Of a stretch of DNA of 34,432 bases, positions 17,204-25,580 are shown piece after piece. Both the position numbers and the translations under genes were made by a program. Source of the stretch: Prevotellaceae bacterium UBA1075 (lineage in GTDB: Bacteria > Bacteroidota > Bacteroidia > Bacteroidales > Bacteroidaceae). Location: contig DCCS01000025.1 of NCBI GenBank assembly GCA_002316015.1, forward strand, positions 1 to 34,432, in the 5' to 3' direction. The notes below the pieces were generated by a model. That model ran no database searches. It saw only the letters and a program-made list of their open reading frames with translations, and was not told the origin of the DNA. Numbering within the stretch: position 1 is the first letter of the stretch; every line of letters begins with the position of its first letter.

Positions 17204-20200
17204 ATGGAAGTAATTTACCCCAATTCCATCCAGAGGGTAGTGCTGCAGGCAATGCAGTTTGCCACGAAGTGCATTATTCTAGTGCCGCTTAGCGTGTGTG
17301 CACAGGACAACAGTGTTCTGGGCACAGCAGTATCGGCAGTTCCCCAAAAGGTGGAAGAATTGCCAGGACTGGACATCAAGGGTACCAATCCCGACAGTTA
17401 TGTGACTCTGGGCCGCCCCGAGGACAATTCCAAGAAGTTTGTGTTGTATAATGTGGGAACAGGCAAGTTCCTCAATGTGGGCAGTTACTGGGGCGCGCAT
17501 GCCGCACTGAGCATGGTGCCCCGGGTTTTCTGGCTGCAGAACAGGAGTGACAACGAGGTGGAGTCCTACCCCATGTTTGCCCGTTATCCCGAAAGTGCGA
17601 AGGCCGATGCCGGCAGTTTCGCCTACCAGTTCTTCCACATGAGTGAGTTTTCGGTGGGCAGCAGGGAAGGCAATGGCCGCAGTTATGTGAAGTACAATAG
17701 GCTGGTGGTTGTGAGCAAGGGAGAGGAGACACCCGTGTGCGAGGCTGGCTATGAGCCCAAGGGCGCGACATTTGAGAAGAAGTTCACAGGCTTTGACTTC
17801 TTGGACGACGAGAGCTACATCGAGGCAGAGATTGACATCGCGGGCAACAACTGGAAGGAGAATTCGTACCAGAACATCCTGTCGGTGGGCACGGACATCT
17901 CCACATGGAACAAGGGTGTGCTTGACCTGCACATCTATGGCTACAAGGAGGCCGGCAAGAACCGCCTGCGCGTGGAGTGCCTGAATACCGACTGGAACGA
18001 GAGCACACACCGCTTCGGAGGTTCGGCCAACCCTATACCCGTGGAGGGGAACATCGTCACGGTGAGAATCTACAACAACCACATTATTGTCAATGGCACC
18101 AACTGCATACCTGGCTCGTCCAGCATCTACAGGAACCTCAGGACGCTTGTGGCACAGAACTCCTTCCTCTTCAGCCAGGGAGGCAGCGAGGAGAGCAAGA
18201 GCAACTCCACATGCAAGTCTCTCGCAAGGGTAGCCAAGGAAAGTCAGGGTAAGGACACCACAGAGACGGTCACCTTCAGTCCTGATGCGGACAGGACGTT
18301 TGTGCGGCAGTTCCCCGGTCACCTGGTGAAGTTCGAGACGGAGATAGATGTAACCAATTGTAGCGGGAAAAACGAGAACATCATCTCCATAGGAAGCAAC
18401 ACTGCAGTGTGGTACAAGGACAACTCGCAGAACATACATCTGTATTATACGAAGAGTGAGAAGAAACTGGAAGTGGATGCAGTGAGCAAAGATGATCCAA
18501 GTGGGACAAAGAATAAAGTGTTATTGACAGACATCGACGGTAAGGTGAAGGTTTCGCTGGATGCCACAGATGGACTCAAGGTGAACGGCCAGGTGATACG
18601 GGGCACCGATGCGCAAGTGGTGAGGTATCTGCTCAATGATGCCCATGGCTTCCAGGTGGGCAGCCAGGAGGGCAATAGCCGAAGCAATGCCACCTATGGC
18701 GCAGCCAGCGTGACCTACAACACATCCGAGATAGTGGAAGCGCCGACTTCCCTGCTGCAGGACGGATCGTTCCCCGTGGATGCTGTTGCTCTCAACTTCC
18801 AGAACGAGGAGATCCTGAAGGGCGAGTTCGACATCAACGGATGCACCACACAGGGTGAGGGTATCATGCAGATGACCGTCAACACCACCAGCGACAAGGC
18901 AAAGTATTCGCTCGCGCTCACTTACCTGGGCTCGGATGGTAGCCATCGCTACATTCAGGCACTCTATGACGAACGCGTCACGGGCAAGGACGGATACGCG
19001 CGCACGGTGGCTGTGGGCAAGGAGGGAACCTTCAGCCTGGAGGTCAACAGCGGCGGGCTCCTGATTGACGGGCAGAACGTGTACCCTGAGTCTGACCTCA
19101 TGCCCGTCCTGGCCTATGATGCGGTCAAGGCTGGTGACCTCATCTATTTCCAGGTGGACTCGTATGGCAATTACAAACTGGGTGAGGACGGCAAGCTTAT
19201 CGTGGGCAACAGCACGAATGGCAAGTGCCTGCGCAACGCCCTTTCGGGCGGACACATGTATGCCAGCGATGGGCTCGCCGATGACTCTCATCCTCTGTTC
19301 ATCTCCTCCAGCTTCCGCAAGCGCAGCGACGCTTCCAAGAAGGAAGGATCCTTCCTGGCATGGAATCCCGTGGCCGAGGATGCCACGAAGTATGGCGACG
19401 TGGGCGTGTTTGCTGACCGCTCGCTCAGCCCCAAGTTTGAAAGCAATGACACCCAGGATGAGAAGAATGCGAAGATAGACGCGGCAGTGTGCAATTCCCG
19501 TTGGTACTTCGACGAAGTGTCTGGCCACACAACCACGACAGGCGAGGCAGAGCATATATATAAGATATATCTCCAGATGACCGACCAGACCGTGCGTGAA
19601 CTGGATGGCAACCGCAGGCCGGCTGACAGAGTGGTGTCAGGACCCCAGAAGTTTTACCTGCAGGCAGACAAGGACTTCGTGCTGGGAAACAGCAACGAGG
19701 ATTACCAGAACAAGGTGGACGAGGACCAGGAAGACCTAACCATGGTGGAGGCTCTGGAGGCAGCACCGTCCGACGACAAGGGCTACTGGAAACTGGTGAG
19801 CATCGAGGACTACTACAACCTCTTCGAGGGTGTCGAGAGCGACTTCGCCTCCATGCTTGACCTCTCCTACATCCTTGCCGACCCCGACTTCACGCGCGAG
19901 AATTCCAATTTGTATGGATGGCAGATGGACGAGACTATCCATGGCACGGAAAAACCGACAACATACACCGACCTGGATGACTCGTCGGTCACCTACACCT
20001 ATAGCGTGGGCCAACTGCGCATCGGATATGACCACTACAGCAAGAAGAGCCTGGACGATGCCGACTACACCGATGAGCAAGGCGTGAGGAACATCAGTGG
20101 CCCCAGCAAGGCCGACGCAAGCAAGTATGTGGACAAGACCCGAGGTTCTGATGCTTACCAGGCCGCCCGCAACCGCGAGAACAACCATGGGCGCTACATG

Positions 20201-21730
20201 GGCGTGGAGGTGCGCGAGGACGGTTATGGACGCTTCTACCAGGAGATTACGGTGCGCAGTTTCGGCTGGTACTCACTCTCCTGCAAGGGGTTCAGCACAG
20301 CGGGTGCAGAACTCTTTATCCAGAAGGGAAGTGACAAGGAAGGCACATGGGTGAGCAAGAGGCTCCATGAACTTACCGCTTCCGAGTGGGATTTCTTCCG
20401 CAGCACAGAGCGCAAGCGGTGGCCCTACGACTGCATCAGCGACACGGTGGGCATGCCCATGTACAATGCACTGGTGGCCATGAATGATGATAATGTGCTC
20501 ACCGACATCAAGGGCGATGGCACGCGCGAGAACGTGAGCCAGCGGTTTGATAACCAGATTGTGTTCTATGTGGATCAGAAGGATGTGGATGCCAGCGGGC
20601 ACTTCACCCTGCGATTGGGCATCAATATTCCCGAGGACGATGGCTTTGAGATTATGTCGCAGAATAGTGATGGCTTCAGCGCGGACTTGGATGAAGAACT
20701 GGCCAAGGGCTACAAGTGGACGGTGTTTGACAACTTCCACCTCTACTTCGGTGGCAATGCCCCCGACCCGCACCTGGTGCTTGACGAAGACAGCACCAGC
20801 CTGGACTATCTGGACCAGAGCATACACCGCTTCGAGGAGCGTCCCATGCATCTTCACCGCACCTTCACGAGCGGAAAGTGGAACACACTCATCCTGCCCG
20901 TGAGCCTGGGCAAGGCAGACTTCTGCCAACTCTTCGGCGAGACGGCCCGCCTGGCCAAACTCGACCATCTGACAGCCACCACGGTGGAGTTCATGAGCGA
21001 GACGGAGGCCGACAGCGTGTTCCTCAAGGCGTACCAGCCCTATATCATCATGGTGGATGCCCAGCACACAAAGGGCAGGGGAGAGGCATGGGAGGGAAGC
21101 CTCTACGCTTGCCCGGACAATGGCAGCGTGCCCAGCAGCACCTCCACCAAGATTCCTGTGAAAGCCGAGGCTGGCAACTTCTACCTGGAGCGCGCCACAC
21201 TGGCCACCAACAGCGTTGATGCCACCACAGGTCAGCGTCGCTACAACTTCAAGGAGGATGGCACAGGCGGCTACCTCTATGCCTATAAGGATGCCACCCT
21301 GGCCGAGGGCGGCGGCAACACGCCCCTGCGTGCCTATGGCACCCTGTGCAAGACTTATGGGACGGACAGCGAAGGCAAGAATGCCATTCTGGATGGCCGT
21401 CCCATGCTGCAGGGAGGCTATGTGATGGCTGGTGGATACATGCGCCTGATACAGAATCAGTATGGAACCAAGGGCTTCCGCTGTTGGTTCATGCCCGAAA
21501 GCACCAGCACAGAGACTGCCGACATGAGTGCCGTGAAGGTGGTGGTTGATGGTGAGCAGACGGCCACGGGCATAGGTGACCTGGTGGATGCCGATGGCGG
21601 AGTGTTCATAGGCCAGTATGCCGATGGCGTGTATAGCCTCAGCGGCCAGAAGGTGCGCCAGAGCAACTCGCTGGATGGCTTGCCATCAGGCATCTATATC
21701 GTGAATGGAGTGAAGTACATAGTAAAGTAA
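17204..21730 (+). CDS. Giant secreted protein with three internal repeats
   Basis: The ATG at 17204 gives 1508 residues. A GTG at 17177 would add 9, and an ATG at 17252 would give a short classical signal peptide (MQFATKCIILVPLSVCA). A segment FVLYNVGTGKFLNVGSYWGA near residue 80 matches a motif in the 1160-residue protein. Three consecutive beta domains of about 165 residues end in related signatures: GSREGNGRS near 151, GGSEESKSN near 323 and GSQEGNSRS near 484. They resemble concanavalin/LamG-type jelly rolls. Further beta domains follow, including a stretch WNTLILPVSLGKADFCQLFG (about 1225) seen in many Prevotella surface proteins. The tail GVYSLSGQKV...GIYIVNGVKYIVK is a probable sorting or anchoring domain. 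No enzyme motif is recognised; an adhesin or glycan-binding role is inferred. A 58-residue peptide gene follows after 13 bp. Confidence 0.83.
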   Translation: MEVIYPNSIQRVVLQAMQFATKCIILVPLSVCAQDNSVLGTAVSAVPQKVEELPGLDIKGTNPDSYVTLGRPEDNSKKFVLYNVGTGKFLNVGSYWGAHAALSMVPRVFWLQNRSDNEVESYPMFARYPESAKADAGSFAYQFFHMSEFSVGSREGNGRSYVKYNRLVVVSKGEETPVCEAGYEPKGATFEKKFTGFDFLDDESYIEAEIDIAGNNWKENSYQNILSVGTDISTWNKGVLDLHIYGYKEAGKNRLRVECLNTDWNESTHRFGGSANPIPVEGNIVTVRIYNNHIIVNGTNCIPGSSSIYRNLRTLVAQNSFLFSQGGSEESKSNSTCKSLARVAKESQGKDTTETVTFSPDADRTFVRQFPGHLVKFETEIDVTNCSGKNENIISIGSNTAVWYKDNSQNIHLYYTKSEKKLEVDAVSKDDPSGTKNKVLLTDIDGKVKVSLDATDGLKVNGQVIRGTDAQVVRYLLNDAHGFQVGSQEGNSRSNATYGAASVTYNTSEIVEAPTSLLQDGSFPVDAVALNFQNEEILKGEFDINGCTTQGEGIMQMTVNTTSDKAKYSLALTYLGSDGSHRYIQALYDERVTGKDGYARTVAVGKEGTFSLEVNSGGLLIDGQNVYPESDLMPVLAYDAVKAGDLIYFQVDSYGNYKLGEDGKLIVGNSTNGKCLRNALSGGHMYASDGLADDSHPLFISSSFRKRSDASKKEGSFLAWNPVAEDATKYGDVGVFADRSLSPKFESNDTQDEKNAKIDAAVCNSRWYFDEVSGHTTTTGEAEHIYKIYLQMTDQTVRELDGNRRPADRVVSGPQKFYLQADKDFVLGNSNEDYQNKVDEDQEDLTMVEALEAAPSDDKGYWKLVSIEDYYNLFEGVESDFASMLDLSYILADPDFTRENSNLYGWQMDETIHGTEKPTTYTDLDDSSVTYTYSVGQLRIGYDHYSKKSLDDADYTDEQGVRNISGPSKADASKYVDKTRGSDAYQAARNRENNHGRYMGVEVREDGYGRFYQEITVRSFGWYSLSCKGFSTAGAELFIQKGSDKEGTWVSKRLHELTASEWDFFRSTERKRWPYDCISDTVGMPMYNALVAMNDDNVLTDIKGDGTRENVSQRFDNQIVFYVDQKDVDASGHFTLRLGINIPEDDGFEIMSQNSDGFSADLDEELAKGYKWTVFDNFHLYFGGNAPDPHLVLDEDSTSLDYLDQSIHRFEERPMHLHRTFTSGKWNTLILPVSLGKADFCQLFGETARLAKLDHLTATTVEFMSETEADSVFLKAYQPYIIMVDAQHTKGRGEAWEGSLYACPDNGSVPSSTSTKIPVKAEAGNFYLERATLATNSVDATTGQRRYNFKEDGTGGYLYAYKDATLAEGGGNTPLRAYGTLCKTYGTDSEGKNAILDGRPMLQGGYVMAGGYMRLIQNQYGTKGFRCWFMPESTSTETADMSAVKVVVDGEQTATGIGDLVDADGGVFIGQYADGVYSLSGQKVRQSNSLDGLPSGIYIVNGVKYIVK

Positions 21731-21743
21731 AGGAAAGAAAGGA

Positions 21744-21920
21744 ATGGCAATGAGCAAGAAGAAAACATACATAACCCCCGCCATGCAGGTGATGGGCGTA
21801 GAGCCCGAGTTGCCCATGGCTTACTCTGGTTACAATGTGGATAACAAGTATGGTGGAGGCATCAAGGGCAGCCGTAAGGATGAAGACTGGGACGAGGACA
21901 GCTGGGGGCTGAACGACTGA
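21744..21920 (+). CDS. Small 58-residue peptide of unknown function
   Basis: An intact ATG-to-TGA frame begins MAMSKKKTYITPAMQVMGVE and starts 13 bp after the giant secreted protein gene, so it is probably on the same transcript. It has a lysine-rich start, a KxYxxPxMxV motif, a central LPMAYSG segment, a Gly-rich stretch and an acidic, Trp-containing C-terminus (KDEDWDEDSWGLND). It has no signal peptide or membrane segment. Short proteins with a K-x-Y-x-x-P-x(3)-V start are, from general knowledge, common but uncharacterised in Bacteroidales. A hairpin terminator follows 45 bp later. The clean frame, tight spacing and terminator placement argue that it is real. Function is unknown. Confidence 0.72.
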   Translation: MAMSKKKTYITPAMQVMGVEPELPMAYSGYNVDNKYGGGIKGSRKDEDWDEDSWGLND

Positions 21921-21965
21921 GCCCGTCCTCCTGGGCTGGCCTGCGCTTATCTGCGGCCAGACAAT

Positions 21966-22004
21966 GCAATCCCGCTTCTGTGGCATGCGCAGGGGCGGGA
22001 TTGC
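21966..22004 (+). terminator. Hairpin ending the secreted protein / peptide transcript
   Basis: GCAATCCCGC (21966-21975) and GCGGGATTGC (21995-22004) form a perfect 10-bp stem around a 19-nt loop that itself contains short complementarities. There is no long T run, but its position 45 bp after the peptide stop codon fits a transcript end. Confidence 0.6.
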
Positions 22005-22027
22005 TGCCTCTTGACTGTTGCAGCCTG

Positions 22028-22202
22028 CCAGTAGTTTCCATGCCGGGATGAAATTGTGGGCGATTACGCGCTGGAAACTACTTGCCAAGCCTCTCTGGCC
22101 TTGTCTGTGGGACGCAGGCAAGCAACTGTTCTTCTCGTCCAGCCCAGGCTGGACGGTAAAGTCAGGCATATTACTTTGCGGGGTCAAGGGACTCCTTTGA
22201 CC
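22028..22202. other. Hairpin-rich intergenic segment
   Basis: Three perfect or near-perfect inverted repeats lie in a row. AGTAGTTTCCA (22030-22040) pairs with TGGAAACTACT (22072-22082) over a 31-nt loop. CGTCCAGCC and GGCTGGACG pair tightly at 22137-22157. GGTCAAGG and CTTTGACC pair at about 22181-22201. A second, diverged copy of the CAGCCCAGGCTGGACG segment follows at about 22205-22222. No protein-like frame is seen. It may be a structured RNA or the remains of a mobile element; I cannot assign it. Confidence 0.5.
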
Positions 22203-22222
22203 GCCCAGACCAGGCTGAACGA

Positions 22223-22528
22223 AAGAGGGAATGCAGCGCGGGAAGCTGGCAGGGTAGCCTCGCGACAAAAGCAAGCCTGCTGCCCCGGAACTTAAAGCCT
22301 GTATGGCAGACGGGTATATGGACAGCCTTGAAGAGCGGGTCCTGCCACTGCGGTTCCCTCAGTCTGTAAGGGGGAACCTGTTTTCTCGTGACTTCTGCCT
22401 TTTCTCAATCCTCAATCGGCCATTGGATTTCGCGCCAGGTTGCTGTTTGTGTTGTGCCAGGTTGCTGCGGGACGTGTTGAAGGCATAGCGGGGCTATGGT
22501 GAAGCGCTTGCGGCGGCAAGATGCCAAA
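22223..22528. other. Intergenic sequence without a recognised gene
   Basis: About 300 bp between the hairpin-rich segment and the rpsP terminator. A hairpin GGTTCCC/GGGAACC lies at about 22352-22380, and GCCAGGTTGCTG occurs twice (about 22434 and 22457). I see no gene. Confidence 0.5.
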
Positions 22529-22558
22529 GAGGGGCATTGCCTCACGGCAACGCCCCTC
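22529..22558 (-). terminator. Terminator of rpsP
   Basis: On the minus strand GAGGGGCGTTGCC and GGCAATGCCCCTC form a 13-bp stem (one G-U pair) with a GTGA loop, about 54 bp after the rpsP stop codon. Only three T follow on the minus strand, so the tail is weak. Confidence 0.65.
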
Positions 22559-22611
22559 GGGTTGTTTGTTTGGAAAAAGTCTAATTGAAATAATGGTTTG
22601 TGATTGATTGC

Positions 22612-23169
22612 TTAGGCCTCGGCGGGAGTTTTTGTTTCACCCTCGGTTGCCTGTGCGCCCTCAGCCTCAGCGTTGGCTGCTGCCTCGGCTTCTGCTTTTG
22701 CGGCGGCCTCTGCGGCCTTCTTCTCGGCTACCTTCTTTGCGATCTCCTCGTTGACCTTCTTCTCTGCCTCCAGTCGGGCTGCCTCGGCAGTCTTCTTTTC
22801 AGCAGCCTTCTTGGCCTCGAAAGCCTCCAGGCCCTTCTGCTTGTCGGCCTTCCATGCGGCGAACTTCGCCTCACAGGTGGCCTCGTCAAAAGCGCCCTTC
22901 TTCACACCACCACGAAGATGCTTCATCAAATAAACACCCTCGTCGGACAGAATGTTGCGAACCGTGTCGGTGGGCTGTGCGCCTACCTCCACCCAATAAA
23001 GGGCACGGTCGAATTTCAAATCTACAGTGGCAGGATTGGTGTTGGGGTTGTACGTGCCAATCTTCTCTGTAAACTTACCATCGCGTGGAGCTCTTACGTC
23101 AGCGATTACGATGCTGTAAAAGGCATAGCCCTTACGCCCGTGGCGCTGCAATCTGATTTTTGTTGCCAT
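22612..23169 (-). CDS. rpsP: 30S ribosomal protein bS16 with extended C-terminus
   Basis: The protein has 185 residues. The first 85 or so are a typical bS16 core, starting MATKIRLQRHGRKGYAFY and including GTYNPNT and the ALYWVEVGAQPTDTVRNILS block. bS16 binds 16S rRNA and stabilises the small subunit. From about residue 95 the chain continues as a highly charged Ala/Lys/Glu-rich tail predicted to be helical, and ends in an acidic segment. Such extended tails are usual in Bacteroidetes bS16, whereas E. coli bS16 is about 82 residues. The gene stands alone here, with its own promoter and terminator, rather than in the rpsP-rimM-trmD-rplS order of many bacteria. Confidence 0.97.
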   Translation of the reverse strand: MATKIRLQRHGRKGYAFYSIVIADVRAPRDGKFTEKIGTYNPNTNPATVDLKFDRALYWVEVGAQPTDTVRNILSDEGVYLMKHLRGGVKKGAFDEATCEAKFAAWKADKQKGLEAFEAKKAAEKKTAEAARLEAEKKVNEEIAKKVAEKKAAEAAAKAEAEAAANAEAEGAQATEGETKTPAEA

Positions 23170-23221
23170 AATTTAATTAAACTTTTAATATAGGTTTGAA
23201 ATATGCCGCCAACTCGTGACA

Positions 23222-23277
23222 GCGCGGCAAAGGTACGACTTTTCTGCTGATAAGGTCGTCCCTTGCCGCGCTTTTTT
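23222..23277. promoter_or_regulatory. rpsP promoter embedded in a long inverted repeat
   Basis: The minus-strand -7 box TACCTTTG (23235-23228) is the only exact match upstream of rpsP, about 60 bp before its ATG. It lies inside an almost perfect 17-18-bp dyad: GCGCGGCAAAGGTACGAC (23222-23239) faces GTCGTCCCTTGCCGCGC over a short T-rich loop. On the plus strand the dyad is followed by TTTTTT, so it also looks like a terminator for plus-strand transcription. The minus-strand transcript from this promoter would start at the edge of the dyad. Confidence 0.65.
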
Positions 23278-23308
23278 GTCCGAACGGGCTGTATCTCGCC
23301 CTTTTAGG

Positions 23309-25276
23309 TCAGGCTTTTGCCCTCATCGCATGCCTGATGAGGAAGATGCAGAGCATGAGGTACATGCCCAGTGAGAGCAGTTCGCTCATGGGGTTGGCCC
23401 ACCAGGCATCATAGGCGAACTCCACACCTCCGAAGCGCATGGCCGCACTCACCACGCCCATCAGCGCGCCGCCTGCGATAAATCCGCTGGACAGGAGCGT
23501 ACCGCGCTCGTTGCGGGCATTGTTGAGCGGGGCATCCTGGCTGCGCGAGGACACAAACCACTGGATGGATCCGCCTGCCAGCAGGGGCAGGTTGAGCTCC
23601 AAGGGGATGAACATGCCCAGCGCGAAGGCCAGTGCCGACACGCCGCAGGCATTGAGCAGCAGGGCGATGGCGGCTCCGATGCCGTACAGCAGCCAGGGTG
23701 CCCCACTGCCGTTCATCAGTGGCTCGATGACGGCGGCCATCGCGTTGGCCTGTGGCGCGGCCAACTGGCCGTCCTGGAACCCGTAGGTCTTGTTCAGTAT
23801 CATAATCACGCCAGCCACGGTGGCCGCACTTACCAGCGTGCCCAGGAACTTCCAGGTCTCCTGTTTCTGTGGCGTGGCCCCCAGCCAGTAGCCTATCTTC
23901 AGGTCGGTGACGAAGCCGCCCGCCATGCTGAGTGCCGTGCACACCACGCCGCCCATGATGAGTGCGGCCACCATGCCGGTGGTGCCGCTCAGTCCCACGG
24001 CCACCATGATCACCGAGGCCAGGATGAGTGTCATGAGCGTCATCCCGCTCACGGGGTTGGAGCCCACGATGGCGATGGCGTTGGCCGCCACGGTGGTGAA
24101 GAGGAAGGTGATGACAGCCACCAGCAGGATGGCCACCAGGCTGAAGCGCAGCACGCCGCCCATCACGTCCCACTGGAAGAAGAGGAAGGTGGCGATGAGG
24201 GCGACGATTGTGCCCATGGCCACGCTCTTCATGGGGATGTCCCTCTGGGTGCGCTCTACGCGGTCGGTGCCGCTCCTCTTGCTGCCCATCTCCGATGCGG
24301 CCAGCCGCACGGCTCCCACTATCAGCCTCCAGCTCTTCACGATGCCTATCACGCCGGCCATGGCTATGCCGCCGATGCCGATGCTCTTGGCGTAGCGGAA
24401 CAGCTCTTCGGGCGATGCGGCCGTGGCTGTGAGCCCGTCGGAAATTTCCAGGCTGGGGAAGAAGAACGCGATGGCAGGCACTATCACCCACCATACCAGT
24501 GCCGAGCCGCAGCAGATGATGAAGGCGTACTTGAACCCCACGATGTAGCCCATGCCCAGCACGGCTGCGCTCGTGTTGCACTTGAACACCGGTTTGGCCT
24601 TCTGGGCCACGGTGTCGCCCCACAGGATGGCGCGGCTGGTGAAGTTCTCGTTCCACAGGCCGAAGGTGGCCACGCAGAAGTCATACAGTCCCCCCAGCAG
24701 CCCGGCGATGAGCAGGGGTTTGGCCTGTGAGCCTCCCTGCTCGCCGCTCACCAGCACCTGTGTGCTGGCCGTAGCCTCGGGAAACGGGTACTTGCCGTGC
24801 ATCTCCTTGACAAAGTACTTGCGGAAGGGGATGAGGAACAGGATGCCCAGGATGCCTCCCAGCAGGCTGGAGAGGAACACCTCCAGGAAGTTGGCGGTCA
24901 TCTCGGGGTACTTGGCCTGCAGGATGTATAGCGCGGGCAGCGTGAAGATGGCTCCCGCCACGATGACTCCGCTGCAGGCGCCTATGCTCTGGATGATGAC
25001 GTTCTCGCCCAGTGCGTTGCGCCTGTGGGTGGCTCCGCTCACGCCCACGGCGATGATGGTGATGGGGATGGCGGCCTCGAACACCTGTCCCACCTTGAGC
25101 CCCAGGTAGGCCGCTGCCGCACTGAAGACCACAGCCATGAGTATGCCCCAGCCCACCGACCATGCCGTGACCTCGCGCGGCTGAGTGTCCTTGGGCATCA
25201 GGGGCGTGTACTGCTCGCCCTCCTTGAGTTCTCTGAATGCGTTCTCGGGGAGCGCCACCCGTTTCTGATTGTCCAT
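23309..25276 (-). CDS. OPT-family oligopeptide transporter
   Basis: The protein has 655 residues from the ATG at 25276 (MDNQKRVALPENAF). The frame is open upstream, but that part overlaps tRNA-Ala and is not coding. It is a polytopic membrane protein with many hydrophobic segments. It begins TAWSVGWGILMAVVFSAAAA, then a conserved YLGLKVGQVFEAAIPITI, NVIIQSIGACSG and a KYPFPEATAS loop characteristic of prokaryotic OPT transporters (TIGR00733-like). OPT proteins import oligopeptides or metal-chelate compounds by proton symport; the substrate here cannot be told. It follows tRNA-Ala on the minus strand with no clear TAnnTTTG promoter of its own, and precedes rpsP. The nearby M6 proteases could supply peptides, but that is inference. 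Confidence 0.93.
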   Translation of the reverse strand: MDNQKRVALPENAFRELKEGEQYTPLMPKDTQPREVTAWSVGWGILMAVVFSAAAAYLGLKVGQVFEAAIPITIIAVGVSGATHRRNALGENVIIQSIGACSGVIVAGAIFTLPALYILQAKYPEMTANFLEVFLSSLLGGILGILFLIPFRKYFVKEMHGKYPFPEATASTQVLVSGEQGGSQAKPLLIAGLLGGLYDFCVATFGLWNENFTSRAILWGDTVAQKAKPVFKCNTSAAVLGMGYIVGFKYAFIICCGSALVWWVIVPAIAFFFPSLEISDGLTATAASPEELFRYAKSIGIGGIAMAGVIGIVKSWRLIVGAVRLAASEMGSKRSGTDRVERTQRDIPMKSVAMGTIVALIATFLFFQWDVMGGVLRFSLVAILLVAVITFLFTTVAANAIAIVGSNPVSGMTLMTLILASVIMVAVGLSGTTGMVAALIMGGVVCTALSMAGGFVTDLKIGYWLGATPQKQETWKFLGTLVSAATVAGVIMILNKTYGFQDGQLAAPQANAMAAVIEPLMNGSGAPWLLYGIGAAIALLLNACGVSALAFALGMFIPLELNLPLLAGGSIQWFVSSRSQDAPLNNARNERGTLLSSGFIAGGALMGVVSAAMRFGGVEFAYDAWWANPMSELLSLGMYLMLCIFLIRHAMRAKA

Positions 25277-25339
25277 ATTTTCTGTGATTTGAAAGTTGTT
25301 GAGTCGTGTGTGGGAAGCCTGCGGGCCTATTAAACGAGT

Positions 25340-25373
25340 GCGGGAGACCCGTCTCTCATGACAAGTCTCCCGC
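25340..25373 (-). terminator. Inverted repeat after tRNA-Ala
   Basis: GCGGGAGAC and GTCTCCCGC form a perfect 9-bp stem around a 16-nt loop, 9 bp beyond the tRNA 3' end on the minus strand. It lacks a T run. It may separate tRNA-Ala from the OPT gene or help tRNA 3' processing. Confidence 0.45.
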
Positions 25374-25381
25374 CTGGATTG

Positions 25382-25458
<77 letters not shown>

Positions 25459-25475
25459 GTTGCCTATTTGCTTTG

Positions 25476-25507
25476 CAAATGTAGGCACTTTTCCCCTTGT
25501 GCGCAAA
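25476..25507 (-). promoter_or_regulatory. Promoter of tRNA-Ala
   Basis: An exact -7 box TACATTTG (25483-25476) and -33 TTTG (25507-25504) with 20-bp spacing, about 18 bp upstream of the tRNA 5' end. It is back to back with the protease promoter at 25523-25553. Confidence 0.8.
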
Positions 25508-25522
25508 TGTTTGGTGCTTTTT

Positions 25523-25553
25523 TTTGCCCCGCGCCCCAAAATCCGTACCTTTG
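25523..25553 (+). promoter_or_regulatory. Promoter of the M6 protease cluster
   Basis: -33 TTTG (25523-25526) and an exact -7 box TACCTTTG (25546-25553) have 19-bp spacing, an ideal Bacteroidetes housekeeping promoter. The transcript start would lie about 20 bp before the ATG at 25581. Confidence 0.85.
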
Positions 25554-25580
25554 CACCCACATACACGTTATATATTATAT

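Noticed and set aside
8990..25355. GGGAGACCCGTCTC present at both 8990 and 25342
   Set aside because: A shared 14-mer is expected a few times by chance in a window of this size, and the flanks do not match.
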